This document shows positions 1 through 10,970 of a stretch of DNA of 64,000 nucleotides, piece by piece. The DNA lies in assembly GCA_963514095.1 (NCBI GenBank), contig OY741283.1:4870042-4934041 (forward strand). Direction: 5' to 3'. A program made the translations under genes and the position numbers. The notes below the pieces were generated by a model. That model did not search any database. It saw only the letters and a program-made list of their open reading frames with translations, and was not told the origin of the DNA. Position 1 is the first letter of the stretch. Every line of letters begins with the position of its first letter. Origin of the DNA: Eutrigla gurnardus (lineage: Eukaryota > Chordata > Actinopteri > Perciformes > Triglidae).

Positions 1-451
1 CCCCTAACCCCTAACTCTAACTCCTAACCCCTAACACTCCTAACCCCTAACTCTAACTCCTAACCCCTAACTCTAACCCCCTAACCCCTAACTCTAACTC
101 CTAACCCCTAACCCCTAACTCTAACCCCTAACACTCCTAACCCCTAACTCTAACTCCTAACCCCTAACTCTAACCCCGAACCCCTAACTCTAACCCCCTA
201 ACCCCTAAATCTAACTCCTAACCCCTAACCCCTAACTCTAACCCCTAACCCCTAACTCTAACCCCCTAACCCCTAACTCTAACTCCTAACCCCTAACCCC
301 TAACTCTAACCCCTAATTCTAACCCCTAACTCAAACTCTAACACTAACCATAACTCTAACCCCTAACACTTTCTCTAACCTCTAACCCCTAACTCTAACT
401 CCTAACCCCTAACTCTACCCCCTAACCCCTAACTCTAACCCTAACCCCCCC
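1..451. repeat. Degenerate telomere-like (CCCTAA-derived) tandem array
   Basis: The tract is made of 6-7 bp units CCCCTAA, CTCTAA and CTCCTAA in irregular alternation, and ends in CCCTAACCCCCCC at about 451. The units are one or two substitutions from the vertebrate telomere unit CCCTAA, and the C-rich strand reads 5'->3' from base 1, as at the left end of a chromosome. There are no long runs of perfect CCCTAA, so this is either a degenerate subtelomeric or interstitial array or a telomere-like minisatellite inside an intron. Being at the window edge, its true extent is unknown. Confidence 0.9.
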
Positions 452-545
452 TTTTCAGCAAAATTGTTGCTGCATCCCTCTGACACTGGGTAGTTGCACC
501 TTTGACGACGACCCTAAACCACCCTGAATGAACATCCTTGCACAC

Positions 546-548
<3 letters not shown>

Positions 549-604
<56 letters not shown>
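549..604. repeat. (CA)n microsatellite
   Basis: Near-perfect CA dinucleotide run of about 56 bp. Confidence 0.97.
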
Positions 605-607
<3 letters not shown>

Positions 608-1186
608 GGAAACACAATTACTTTGCCCACCTCAACAACCCTCCCCCCTAATGTTTCCTCTCCCCTGCAGCACTGAAATCACAGTAAAAGAGATCCAATT
701 TCTCTCACTTTCCAGCCTCCATTATATCAGTAATCTCTCTATTCATTAGGAGAGGATGAGGAGAGGGTGCAGAGGTGGGGAAGGAGCACCCACAGGAGAA
801 AAAAAGGAGTATAAAAATGAGGGAGATTGAGGGAGAGAGAGAGAAGTGTGATGGGAAGAGGAAGAGGACTAAAGCCTCGACAGAGTTGGGATAAAAATAT
901 CTCCGGTGTTATTTTTTTCCCTTCCCTTTCTCTTATTTTGGAGTTAAAGGGGGTTGGTGGGGTGGATGACGGAGACCTGCATCAGAGCACACACAGGGAG
1001 ATATATATGACTAATATTAATAATATTAATAAGAAGAAGAAACAATGGCATCGTGGTTTCTGAGGAGGCGGGCGGGGGGGCGAACCACATAATACTATGT
1101 GTGTTACAGAGACATTTATCCTTCGTAAAGACAAGGACCAGTCAAAGCAATGATATATCCTGTCAGCACTCATGATCTATGAAGCA

Positions 1187-1188
<2 letters not shown>

Positions 1189-1260
<72 letters not shown>
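1189..1260. repeat. (CA)n microsatellite
   Basis: Perfect CA run of about 72 bp followed by GAGACACAGACACAG, a decayed continuation. Confidence 0.97.
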
Positions 1261-1263
<3 letters not shown>

Positions 1264-2433
1264 ACACAGACACAGAGTGGGACGTCTGAAACGAAGACGG
1301 GAGCTGCTGGCGGTGCTGATTTAGGTCTTTTAAGATGACCCAATGATGGGTAGTCACTTGAAACCACACTTGTGCCTCAGGTGGCGCATGTTAAGTGTGG
1401 CATGAATGATGGCAGCACACGGCGAAGTAGCCGAGTCTCTGCCCCGCCTGTCGTCCCCGTGTGCACGCCGCGTTCCCGCCGTTAGTTTGGGCAGCACAAG
1501 ATTAATGCTAACAATTACGTTTCCTCGTTTCGGAGCCTGCAGTCGGCACCATAAAATGCGACACGTGTCCACACAGCTTTCCATCTTTTTCTTTGTGTGT
1601 GCGTCGGCTCGGGGGATTCTTTATACTGTAGTTTGAATATCATGGTGGGGGTTATTTTCACCAATATGCAAATGGGTTTTAGTTGAGGAATCCCCTGTAC
1701 GACACCAGAGCACCTTTCTTAGATACTCGTACCTCTGATGAGGAATGAATAAACTTCCCGTGCGATGGGATTCGGCAGCAGCGACCGACTAAACTTCCCT
1801 TCATGTCTCGGGCTCCTCGGTCCCACGTCTCCCCCCGTCTCCTCGCTCGCCGAGCAGTCAAACCGAAAAGCAGCTTGATGGTTCATTTATCTCCGAGATG
1901 TAACACACTAGCTGTCAATCACGAGCTATTCCTGGGTAATGAACACGATACAGACAACTGTTCTGCCGTGCGGAGCCAGCCAGGGAATCAGCTGGCAGAC
2001 GGAGATTCTGGGTGGATGGAATTAAGACCAGAATCTTTTTTGACATCTGTTTAAAAAAAAAAGAAGAATTGATTATGTCATATTTATGAGAATGTTTTAA
2101 AAAAAAAAAACATGTTAAATTTACAGGAATCAAACCAAATCCATTAAGTTAACATGATGTGGAGGGCTAACTGTGGCTAATGCTAATTTACGGACTTTTT
2201 CCTCGGATTGAAAAATCAGGTTTACTGCATGAAATATTTCATAACTAAGATTGTTCTACCACATGAGGCAGTAAAGTAAAAAGCTAATGAGCCTATAAGT
2301 TTAAGTGCCTTTAAATTGTCAAAACATATTGTAGATCATGTGAAGTATTTTGTTTTTTCTTTGTTTTTCAAACTTCAACTCCACTTTTTCTTATTACCGT
2401 TTCTGCCTTAGGAAGGCAGTGTTTTCCATACTA

Positions 2434-2476
<43 letters not shown>
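2434..2476. repeat. (TGTC)n tetranucleotide microsatellite
   Basis: About ten copies of CTGT/TGTC in a row, the clearest tetranucleotide array in the window. Confidence 0.97.
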
Positions 2477-3742
2477 TAAGCGAAGGCCGGGCTGGTTTTA
2501 AGGCTCTCACATCTCCAAAAATCATTGCACCAAATTTCGTTATTTGACAAACCGGGATATTAGGAATCCAAACGGTGACTTTTGTTGCATGAAAACCCAT
2601 TAAAACGTATTAAAGTTACTTCTAAATCGCTTTTGTTAAGAGTACTCCAAATGATTATTACTGCAAACAACGAAGCGGCGCCGGCTGTAATCAGCGTTAG
2701 TCGAGGCGGTGCCATCCTAAACCCAGCAGACAATGCTGCTGCTGCTGCAGTCTTCTCTAAATGTGCACCGTCAGCACTATCTGAAAGGCACTTCAGCCCA
2801 AGCATCGGGAACTTGAACCGCAATTAGCTCATTGTTTGAGTTTTAAAAATGGACGTATCTCATTTTGCTTTGCAGTCACCTTTTTCCATGTGAACAATAT
2901 TAAAATGAGAGGTTTTTTTTGAGACACACGTCTCCTTCTCGTGCACACGTCGGCCTACGAAGATTTATTAGATTAAGGAAGGATTCAGTCACGCAGAGTG
3001 TCTGTTACCCGCGAGGCAAAACTTAATCTGACAAGACAGATTTGGGGGTAAAATGACTTTAAAGGATTTTCATGATTGTAAGATATTCATAGTGGTACAG
3101 TGTGTATAAGCAACTCTGTCTATCTGGCTTCTTCCTCACGTCCCGTCTTTATGTGATAACATTGTGTCTCCAAATTTCAGCTTTAAAGCAGCTAACTCTT
3201 CTTCGATAACACGTTTTCTCTTGTTTTCTAATTAGGTGACGGTTACACAGAAACACAGCAGTTCATTTCATGTGAGCACTCCAGCGTAGTGCATAAGAAC
3301 AGACCTCATCTACTCAAATATACATTAGTCTTTGTAAGATTTGTCACAATTCGCAGGAGAATTGCAAACTGGAAATGCAAATACGGAATAATACATACAT
3401 TGACATAAAACATAATAACACACACATACACACGGAGACGTAGTTAGCCAGCGATCACGCAGTCATGAAATATTCATGAGCAGTGTGAATCATTGTTTCT
3501 ATTCTGTAAAAAAACATATTCATTACGTGTCTGATTCTCAGTGACATAACATACACACACACACAACATGAGTATTATTAGTATTATTTAAGTGCTCCGT
3601 TTTAATTCACGTCTCCACGAGCAAATTGTATAATTGCATCTTATTAAAAATGAGTCAGCGTATGACGTGCATCTTTTAAATTCTCAGCGGGTCGCTGCTT
3701 TAAGTACAAATTTCAGCTCACATGACAACTGCAGCAGGATCA

Positions 3743-3744
3743 GT

Positions 3745-3818
<74 letters not shown>
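3743..3818. repeat. (GT)n microsatellite
   Basis: GT run of about 75 bp with one early GTAT interruption. A shorter (CA)n run follows at 3893-3918, on the opposite strand sense. Confidence 0.96.
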
Positions 3819-4032
3819 ACACATGTGTTTTCTGTGCTCTGACCCTCATATATCACGCTACACACTGAAATTACCTGTCAGAACTGGAAGACCACACACA
3901 CACACACACACACACACAGACAGGCACACACTGATAAATAAGTGCTAAAGACTTTTAAGGCACTGTTCACCACAGCACGGTGAGCGCTGCACTGTAAATC
4001 TGCCATGACACATTCTCTTAAGGGTGGGAGTA

Positions 4033-4035
<3 letters not shown>

Positions 4036-4087
<52 letters not shown>

Positions 4088-4089
4088 CA
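4036..4089. repeat. (CA)n microsatellite
   Basis: CA run of about 54 bp with one CG interruption near its 3' end. Confidence 0.96.
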
Positions 4090-4401
4090 TGGCGTATTTT
4101 AAACGAAGCCCAGGTTGTCACTGGCTCTGATTGCTGCCCTGGCCAGCGCTCTTAGTTGATCATTTGTCTCCTGTTTTTTTTTTATTATTATTTCATTTTT
4201 CGATTACGCTGCAAAACACATTCATCTTGGACGCGTCACGGTGGATTTATGGTCACGGCCATCAGGGGCGCCGTGAGTGAGGTAAAACTACAACTTCCAA
4301 GTTGCCAGAACTACTCATTTTTTTTCTCTGTGATTTCAGCTCCATCTATTCATTTTACTCCCTTCAAAACAATGTACATTTCTACACACGGCCCATCTGC
4401 C

Positions 4402-4405
<4 letters not shown>

Positions 4406-4469
<64 letters not shown>
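4406..4469. repeat. (TG)n microsatellite
   Basis: Perfect TG run of about 64 bp. Confidence 0.97.
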
Positions 4470-4472
<3 letters not shown>

Positions 4473-5668
4473 CACGTCCTTCCTATATCCCCCGACAGCC
4501 ATCGACGGTCTAACAACCCACACTGGCCCGCCGCCGCGACCTAGCCTCGACCAATCCTGTTCCCCGTGTCCTGGCCCTGAAGCCCTATTGGCTGAGCACT
4601 CTCACCCACAGCAGAGCCATCTGTGGCCACTCATCACCTGGGTAACAACCTGAGGCAGCAGAGCATGCTGGGAACAAAGTCAGCTGGCTCGGCATATTCG
4701 GTCATTCTCTTCAGTCTGTGTTTCCGGACAAAGAGGAGGCAGCTCCATCGGTGCAGAATTGGAATTTGAAGTCCTATTGAGGATATCAAAGGTGTCATCC
4801 GTCATACTTGATGGTCTCTTTGCACCAAATGACCATAACTTGTGAACAGTGGGGGGACTCGTAAATGTTGCTCATCACCAGTGACTACTGGCATTTCAAG
4901 CTCTTTAAACAGCCCTGTTTTCACACTGAGCGCTCTAATCTCCCAGCCGCCCTTTAACTACCCGCCGAGCGCAATCCACTCACTTTCTGCAGAACCCAAA
5001 ATACGAATTGATCCAAAACACTGATGTGAAATTTGCAGGATATTACTCGGAACAAATAAGCGACCTGTGATGTAACATTAGCCACGGAAAGCCAAAAGAG
5101 TTCCCCCGGTTGATTTATTGGCCAATTACATGAACATTTTTCAGGCTGCTGGAAAAATGTAAAAGACGGACGCTGTTCGCTGACCTCAGAGGAAAAATGT
5201 TAGATTTTACTACACTCTCTCTTTGTTTTGCTGCTTTTCTGAGGTGGATGTATTAAACAATGACTCAGCATCAGAAAAGCAATTCACGGACATATGGTTG
5301 TTCTTTTATATCAGTCATTTATCCATATTCCAAACCTTAATCCGAGACAAAAAGCAAACTCACGAATGACGTCATGATCACGGAATCAATTCCAATTATC
5401 ACCGTTGCACAGTGTTTGCACAAAAAACAACGACGCCAATCAAATATCATAACACATCTTATGCTTTTAAGTGTGTCTTAATGAGTTTTTCTTCTCCAGG
5501 ATGTTCTCATCTAAGAGTCGTGTTGTTGCACATTAGAGGCAGAATTTTCTGATATTTATTTTTTAATTTGAAATGATTTATTTTTTCATTCAGACCTAAG
5601 ATTCCTAATTTTACACTTGATTATTATTAAACAAAGAAAAAACAACAACATTGGGATGTAAACACGGG

Positions 5669-5669
<1 letters not shown>

Positions 5670-5708
<39 letters not shown>
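5670..5708. repeat. (GT)n microsatellite
   Basis: Perfect GT run of about 39 bp, roughly 560 bp downstream (in transcript sense) of the 6272-6700 exon donor. Confidence 0.95.
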
Positions 5709-5709
<1 letters not shown>

Positions 5710-6271
5710 TGCCAGATGGAAAGCCAGACAGAGCTGGCAGGACCTGCAACATCTCCCACTGGCTGCCGGTGAGCGAGCAACACGATGAGAGCGGGAGCAG
5801 AGGAGAGTGAATGAGAAACAGAGGACTAAATGAGAAGAGGAGCAGAAGGACTCATCAAGGACCTCTTCAATTTTGGAGAGCACTCATTTGTAGCGGCTCC
5901 CCGCTGTTACCCCCGCTCTCCATTTTCTTCCCTCCTTGCTTTCTCTCACTGCCTAAATCACAAACAACCTCCTCAACTCCCATTCACCTCTCCCATTCCC
6001 CCTCCTCTCTCTCACTCCTACACTTCCTGTGGCTCAAACTCTGTTTTTTTACCCAGTTATTGCATCTTTCTTCAATCTGGATCCTTGGCTGTTCTTTGTG
6101 GAGGTCTCTAATCAGCAGGGAGCAGTCTGTGGCAGGAAGTCATACATTCAAACAAACACCCACACTCTCTTTATGCTATAAAAATACACAAAACCTCATG
6201 GAGTCCTCACTAATTGTTTCTATTTCGAGCTGACTTTATGTCTAATGATTCCAGGCTCCTTCTGTACTTAC

Positions 6272-6700
6272 TTATGTAACGCACTGGGCGGCAGCTTGGA
6301 CGTCTTCTCCATCTGCCCGTAGCAGGACGTCTTGGCTTCGGGGATGTCACCGTACTCCTCCAACATGGCCGCCGCCGCCGATGTGATGATCCCCAGGCCG
6401 TCCCGGACCCGCGCCTCCAACGGGTAGTCCCAGTCGTCGTAGGACACGGAGATCATCCCCGGCGGGAACGCCTCGGGCGTTATATCCGGGTTCCCGGTGG
6501 TGAGCGACGGCACGATCCAGATGTATCCGAACCCGGTGAGGCCCAGGGAGCGCGCCTCCTCCAGGATGTAGACCGCCTCGTCCTTGGAGCAGTAGAGCAG
6601 CACCACCGGGGACTGGACCTTCTTCAGCATGATCTGGGAGCGGCTGTCTTCCTCCACCGCGTCCAGGATGATGATGTTCTGCAGGTCCCAGCCCACAAAA
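6272..6700 (-). CDS. grin2a: grin2a-like exon (3' half of the human exon 3 equivalent), GluN2A amino-terminal domain
   Basis: This second internal exon of the same NMDA receptor subunit lies downstream of 9948-10114 in transcript order. It starts after CTTCAG at 6701-6706 with T (completing Ser194) and then FVGWDLQN. It runs 142 codons and ends CAT AA before a consensus GTAAGT donor (6266-6271), so it exits in phase 2. GluN2A-type signatures are YCSKDEAV, the SYDDWDYPLEARVRDG segment and IPEAKTSCYGQMEK; GluN2B would have CTKEEA and YDEWDY. By counting against human GluN2A, the zinc-site Lys233 (in CSKDEA) and Asp282 (in SYDDWDY) are conserved, Glu266 is replaced by Asp (GNPDITP), and the disulphide Cys320 (SCYGQ) is kept. 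The two fish exons total 596 bp against 593 bp for the human exon as I recall it; the extra codon lies just after CYGQMEK. The reading frame is intact. Teleosts often have two grin2a co-orthologues, and I cannot tell which one this is. Confidence 0.95.
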
Positions 6701-9700
6701 CTGAAGCAAGGATAACGAGGACACGGGCGAAATGTTAATATTGAACTAATAGCCTATTAACTTTGCCCAGGTGCTGGCAAGGGCACTTATAATTACCCAT
6801 TATAATTAATATCATTGTTAAGTGCGATGTGAATGCTAATAGGTGGAAAGTGCTTATTGTCGGTGCGGAAAAAACACATTGAGGCTAAACGGTGAATGCA
6901 AATGCTGAAGCGGGTTCTGTATAATGATGCTCAGCACGGCTCCGGCCCACGCAGCTAAAGGACAAACACGGGGCTCTTAATGTGAAAGAGCCTGAAAATA
7001 ACGCAGCTCCTGTCACACCTCGATTCATTTATACTCCATTACTCCTGCGCAACCCTGTGGCTGAACTCTAAACGCTCAAAGGAACAGTGAAGGAAAACAG
7101 ATCTGTATAATTTAAAGATTTGTAGGCGCTAATTAAAAAGATGAATATGCTTTCTTTTTTCATCCAGTGGGGATGTTTTTGTCACAACGTCCAGAGTGAT
7201 AATATTCAGCATCCCAGTGTGTGAGGCTAAAAGAGCAGTAAAAAAACAAAAAAGAAAGAAAGAAAGAGAGAGAAAATGGTGGTTATGTTAGTAATTAAAG
7301 AAAGTATTGTATCATAAACGGGTAGCACAAACAACAGAGGTAACATGAGAGTGACTTGAGACTTCCTGTCCAGAGTGATAACAGTCTACAGGTCCCAGAT
7401 GGCAAAACTAGTAAAGAGACAGTGATACACAGAGACACGTTCAGGGGTAATCACAAGAATGGGAGAACGTAACACCGCAATGTGAAAAAAGGTGCAGGAT
7501 AAACATGTTTGAAGCGATCCAACCACCTACCAAGTGAACACCCAGCATTGTCTTTATAAACGCGTGGGTATGGATTAAAAATGTACACCGTGCCGATCAA
7601 TGGCAGAAACACGCGAGTGTGTACAGTTTGTTCCAGATGATCCAGATCACGCAGGTAAGTGAAAATGTGTCCACTGCCTGAACCGTTCCTGTCCGACACC
7701 CACCCTCCCTCCTCCAGCTCTGTCATCTTTAATCTGCAGATTATACTGACGGGTACACCGCCTACCTGCCTGCCTGCATTCATCTCCTTCAGACAGCCTG
7801 TAGTGCACACGTAGCCATCCACAAAATATAGTCCCGGCTCCGTATTTCATCCACATGCCTGTAACGGCGTCCGCGGCCCGGGTCGGTCCTGACTCACTGA
7901 CTCGACGCGGGACTATTTTTCTCTTGTGAATGATGGAAGCTCATCGGTATTAAAAGCGTCTGCCCGTGACTAAGTCAGTGTGAACCGGCCGGATGCCGAC
8001 ACGGGGAATCGACAAGGGTAATTGTGGGTAATTAGGCTCACTCTTTTCTTGTTTCATAAATGATGAGCGTTTCAACATTGAGACGTCAACATCTCCTCCG
8101 AAGGCGGGACGGATATTGACATCGGGATGCTAAATTACTCTATTACAAATCCGAAATACCAGAGCTTTCATAAAGTATTGTGAATTCATTCATACAGTGG
8201 ATATTTTTTGACAGCAGAAGCGTAAACTTGCAGGAATCTGAGCAAATTAGATAAAGCATGACACATCTATTTTAGCAGGTTTCCTGAGAGCAAACACCTG
8301 TTTGACGGGCAAATTCATAATCTGGTTCCCTCCGCCACTTAACCAGCTGTTACCACTAAAACAATCGTAACCAGTGTTTCCAACACAGACGCAGGCTGAG
8401 AGCTTTCCGATTCGCTGTTTGGTTTTGACAAGAAGAGTAACTGCTAATGAAAAAGACCCTCCTCAAGTGGGTTTTAATATATCACGGGTTTCAGGCAACA
8501 GGCCCTCGCCAGCATCTCAACGCTGCTCAACATGGATCATTAATTTGAAATTTTTCTGCCCAAAAAATTATGGCTCACTGTTCTCTTCTGCAGGTTTTTT
8601 TTTTGTTTTTGTTGATTTTCTCTGCGGAGCGCGACAGCATCCGTCAAAATGACCTAAAGGTGCAGCGAGCAGCCAAACGGCCGGCGTAGTAAACCTGTCA
8701 TCTACCTTCATTTCAGGAATGCTGATGGAATCATTTTTAGTGCTGGCTGTCTTTGAAGTACCTACTGCACAGGAGCTGTGCTCAACCACAGGGCCAGGGC
8801 TTACTGGCGGGCTGCAGAGCGCCACCCAGTGGGCAGAGAAGGTACGACCAAATCTAAAATTGCTCAAAAAAAGTCAATTAAAATTGCATAAATTCAATGA
8901 CATGCCAATATTTTTTTAAAGGAAGATAAAGCCAAAGCACCCGGTGAGGAAATATGACCCCGAATACGTTCAATTTGTATCGATAAGGACAGGCGATGAT
9001 GGCGAAGGGTAAGCTGCTTTTGTATTTTGGTCATTACATCTGATAGAGTCTACTCTTTTTATGTCATGTTTAGGTTTTTGGTCTTATTTACTTATTGGAA
9101 GATGGTCCTGCTTTAGTGCACGGTATGAATGGAGGAGATAAAAACACGAGGCCAAGACATTGTTTACTAGAAGTTAACTTTCCAAGTCTCTGGTGAAGTT
9201 TGCGGTGATAATGGTGAAAGATTACACACGGAGTGAGGAGACGGGCTTGGAGAAACGCCCGTACAGGAGAAAATAACTACAGCTTGTTATCTTCACTTTT
9301 TCTTCGTGCGAGCTGCAATGAGAGGTGATTTTGGAAATGATGACCCAGAAGGAGTAGACGAGGTGGAGAAAGAATGGGTCCATTATTCTTGTACGTCATA
9401 GATCAGCTTCTCAGGCTGTGTTTAATAAAGTATCACTTTAAAGTTGCTTATCTATACTGTAACTTAATGTGTTTTCTTGCAAGGTTTGGCAAGGTTAGTT
9501 TCAATTTGTAAGCCTTTTCTAACGTTAAAAAAAACTGCCTTTTTCTTGATATGGTATAGACTTTTAGCCCTTCTATCTAGCAGCACCAGGTCCACCAATG
9601 TGGTCCAGACTGAGTAGTCCGGATCATGAATCATGTTGCCAAGAGGATGGACTCTTTCTCTAATCATCTACTATTATATATTGACATTCATGGTTCTCAT

Positions 9701-9947
9701 GGTACTCTGTTGGGCCCCCTGATGTTTCCTCTAGAAACCCCATGAAGTCGATGTTTGTGATCTTGAGTGAATTGTCTCGCCTTATAGCTTTGTTTTTAAA
9801 CATTTCCTCCAGCTTTTCTTGTAATTCATGTTTAGAGCCAATTTGCAAATATTAGCATGTTAACAAACAATAAAAATTAGTGAACGACATACTTACTTAG
9901 CGTCAACGTGTTAGCATTGTGCTAAGCGGGCGTGTCGTCGATCCTAC
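6701..9947 (-). other. Phase-2 intron between the two grin2a-like exons
   Basis: This 3247-bp intron has a GT donor (GTAGGAT at the 9947 end) and a CAG acceptor at the 6701 end. It interrupts the Ser194 codon after its second base. I recognise no exon, RNA gene or intact transposon in it. There is a short purine tract (7253-7274), a poly-T/GTTTTTGTTG stretch near 8596, and an AT-rich segment near 9850-9925 with the TTAGCATGTTAAC and GTTAGCATTGTGCTA motifs often seen in decayed teleost repeats. Open frames within it (for example 7451-7822 minus) show no recognisable family. Confidence 0.85.
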
Positions 9948-10114
9948 CTGTTGTCCACGGTCGTTTTTAGGATGTTGATGAACTCCTGGTAGCCGGGGAA
10001 CTTGGACGTGACGATGGAGAAGATGTGCCAGTCGTACTCCTCCATGATGTTCAGCATCAGCAGCGCCTCCTGCTGGATGGAGGCGCCGAACTGGAAGAAC
10101 GTCGACTTCACGTC
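9948..10114 (-). CDS. grin2a: grin2a-like exon (5' half of the human exon 3 equivalent), GluN2A amino-terminal domain
   Basis: This internal coding exon encodes part of the extracellular amino-terminal domain of an NMDA receptor GluN2A-type subunit, a glutamate-gated cation channel at excitatory synapses. The domain is a bilobed LIVBP-like fold that tunes open probability and binds zinc. Read on the minus strand it begins in phase 0 at GAC after a strong pyrimidine tract and CAG acceptor (10115-10117). It gives 55 codons, starting DVKSTFFQFGASIQQ and ending KTTVDN, then two bases (AG) before a GTAGGAT donor at 9941-9947. From my knowledge of the family, it aligns without gaps to human GluN2A residues D139-N193 (STFFQFGASIQQ, FPGY, KTTVDN). 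There are no stops or frameshifts. The leftover AG joins the T of the next exon to make Ser194. The exon is GC-richer than its flanks. The GluN2A assignment over 2B/2C/2D rests mainly on the partner exon. Confidence 0.93.
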
Positions 10115-10257
10115 CTGAGAAAAGGAAAGCAAAAGGGACAAGGTTAGAAGATAAATTGGGATTTTTTTTTGTTTCAGGTCCTTTAGCTAATTCAAAACTG
10201 CATCTCGGAAATATCAATCAACAATAGCACATTTAAAATCTGGCACTCTCTCTCTCT

Positions 10258-10259
<2 letters not shown>

Positions 10260-10329
<70 letters not shown>
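10260..10329. repeat. (CA)n microsatellite next to the grin2a exon
   Basis: Perfect CA run of about 70 bp preceded by CTCTCTCTCTCTGA. It lies about 145 bp upstream of the exon acceptor at 10115, reading TG-rich on the transcribed strand. Confidence 0.97.
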
Positions 10330-10331
<2 letters not shown>

Positions 10332-10886
10332 TTGAGATTAATACGTTTCTCGTGGAGCAAATATATGGATGAGAGGCTCGGGACAATTCAATTAAGCCCA
10401 AATTGGATTGGTGCGGTACAGGCGGACTGCAGAACTCTTCGGGCCCTGGTCCTGAGGAACGAGGGTTACATTCACTCCGAGTCACTCGTATCCACTCCAT
10501 TAACCCTAAATCAGAATAATTTGCTTCCTAATTCGGCCAAACCCAGACACGGGCTTGGACAGAGATGACACGCCATTATTTACAGGTGGACGAATTAACT
10601 CCATTCATCTATACCGGAGGTTTCGCTGTAAATGAGTCATTATGGCGCGGGCGATTAAACGAGGTGAAATGAGTCACGATAAATAACGCTTGAACACTGA
10701 GGGAGAGAAGAAAAGGAGCGCGGCGTCGCGTCGGACTGAAGGAGCGTCGCCTCGTCTTTGCTTGTTTGTTGCATGATTTGTTGTGTGTTCGGAGTTCTGC
10801 TGCCTTGAAATGTCAGAGAGCTCACACATGGCTTATCTTGACACCACTTGTCTTTGGCACTCTAATTATGATAGACTTGCAGGTCG

Positions 10887-10887
<1 letters not shown>

Positions 10888-10969
<82 letters not shown>
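10888..10969. repeat. (GT)n microsatellite
   Basis: Perfect GT run of about 82 bp. Confidence 0.97.

Positions 10970-10970
<1 letters not shown>

Larger units (their letters stand above)
452..6271 (-). other. Probable grin2a intron 3' of the second exon
   Basis: Sequence downstream of the GTAAGT donor in transcript order. The next GluN2A exon, which should encode NVTWDG-type sequence and about 38 residues, was looked for on the minus strand and not recognised. The region therefore seems to be intronic as far as the telomere-like array at 1-451. It contains several dinucleotide arrays and one CTGT array, listed separately, and otherwise ordinary AT-rich sequence. The alternative is that the gene is truncated here by a chromosome end or an assembly error. 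Confidence 0.55.

Noticed and set aside
1..451. Reading the telomere-like array as a CRISPR array
   Set aside because: Units are 6-7 bp with no spacers, in an animal genome context.
7451..7822. 123-codon minus-strand open frame in the intron between the two grin2a exons
   Set aside because: Same strand as the gene and of mixed composition, but it does not match GluN2 sequence, and the flanking exons already join in frame without it.
9903..10217. Alternative 104-codon frame over the grin2a exon, and the Met upstream of the exon at 10141
   Set aside because: The exon is defined by its CAG acceptor and the protein match starting at DVKST. The extra residues are intron read-through and the other frame is a shadow.
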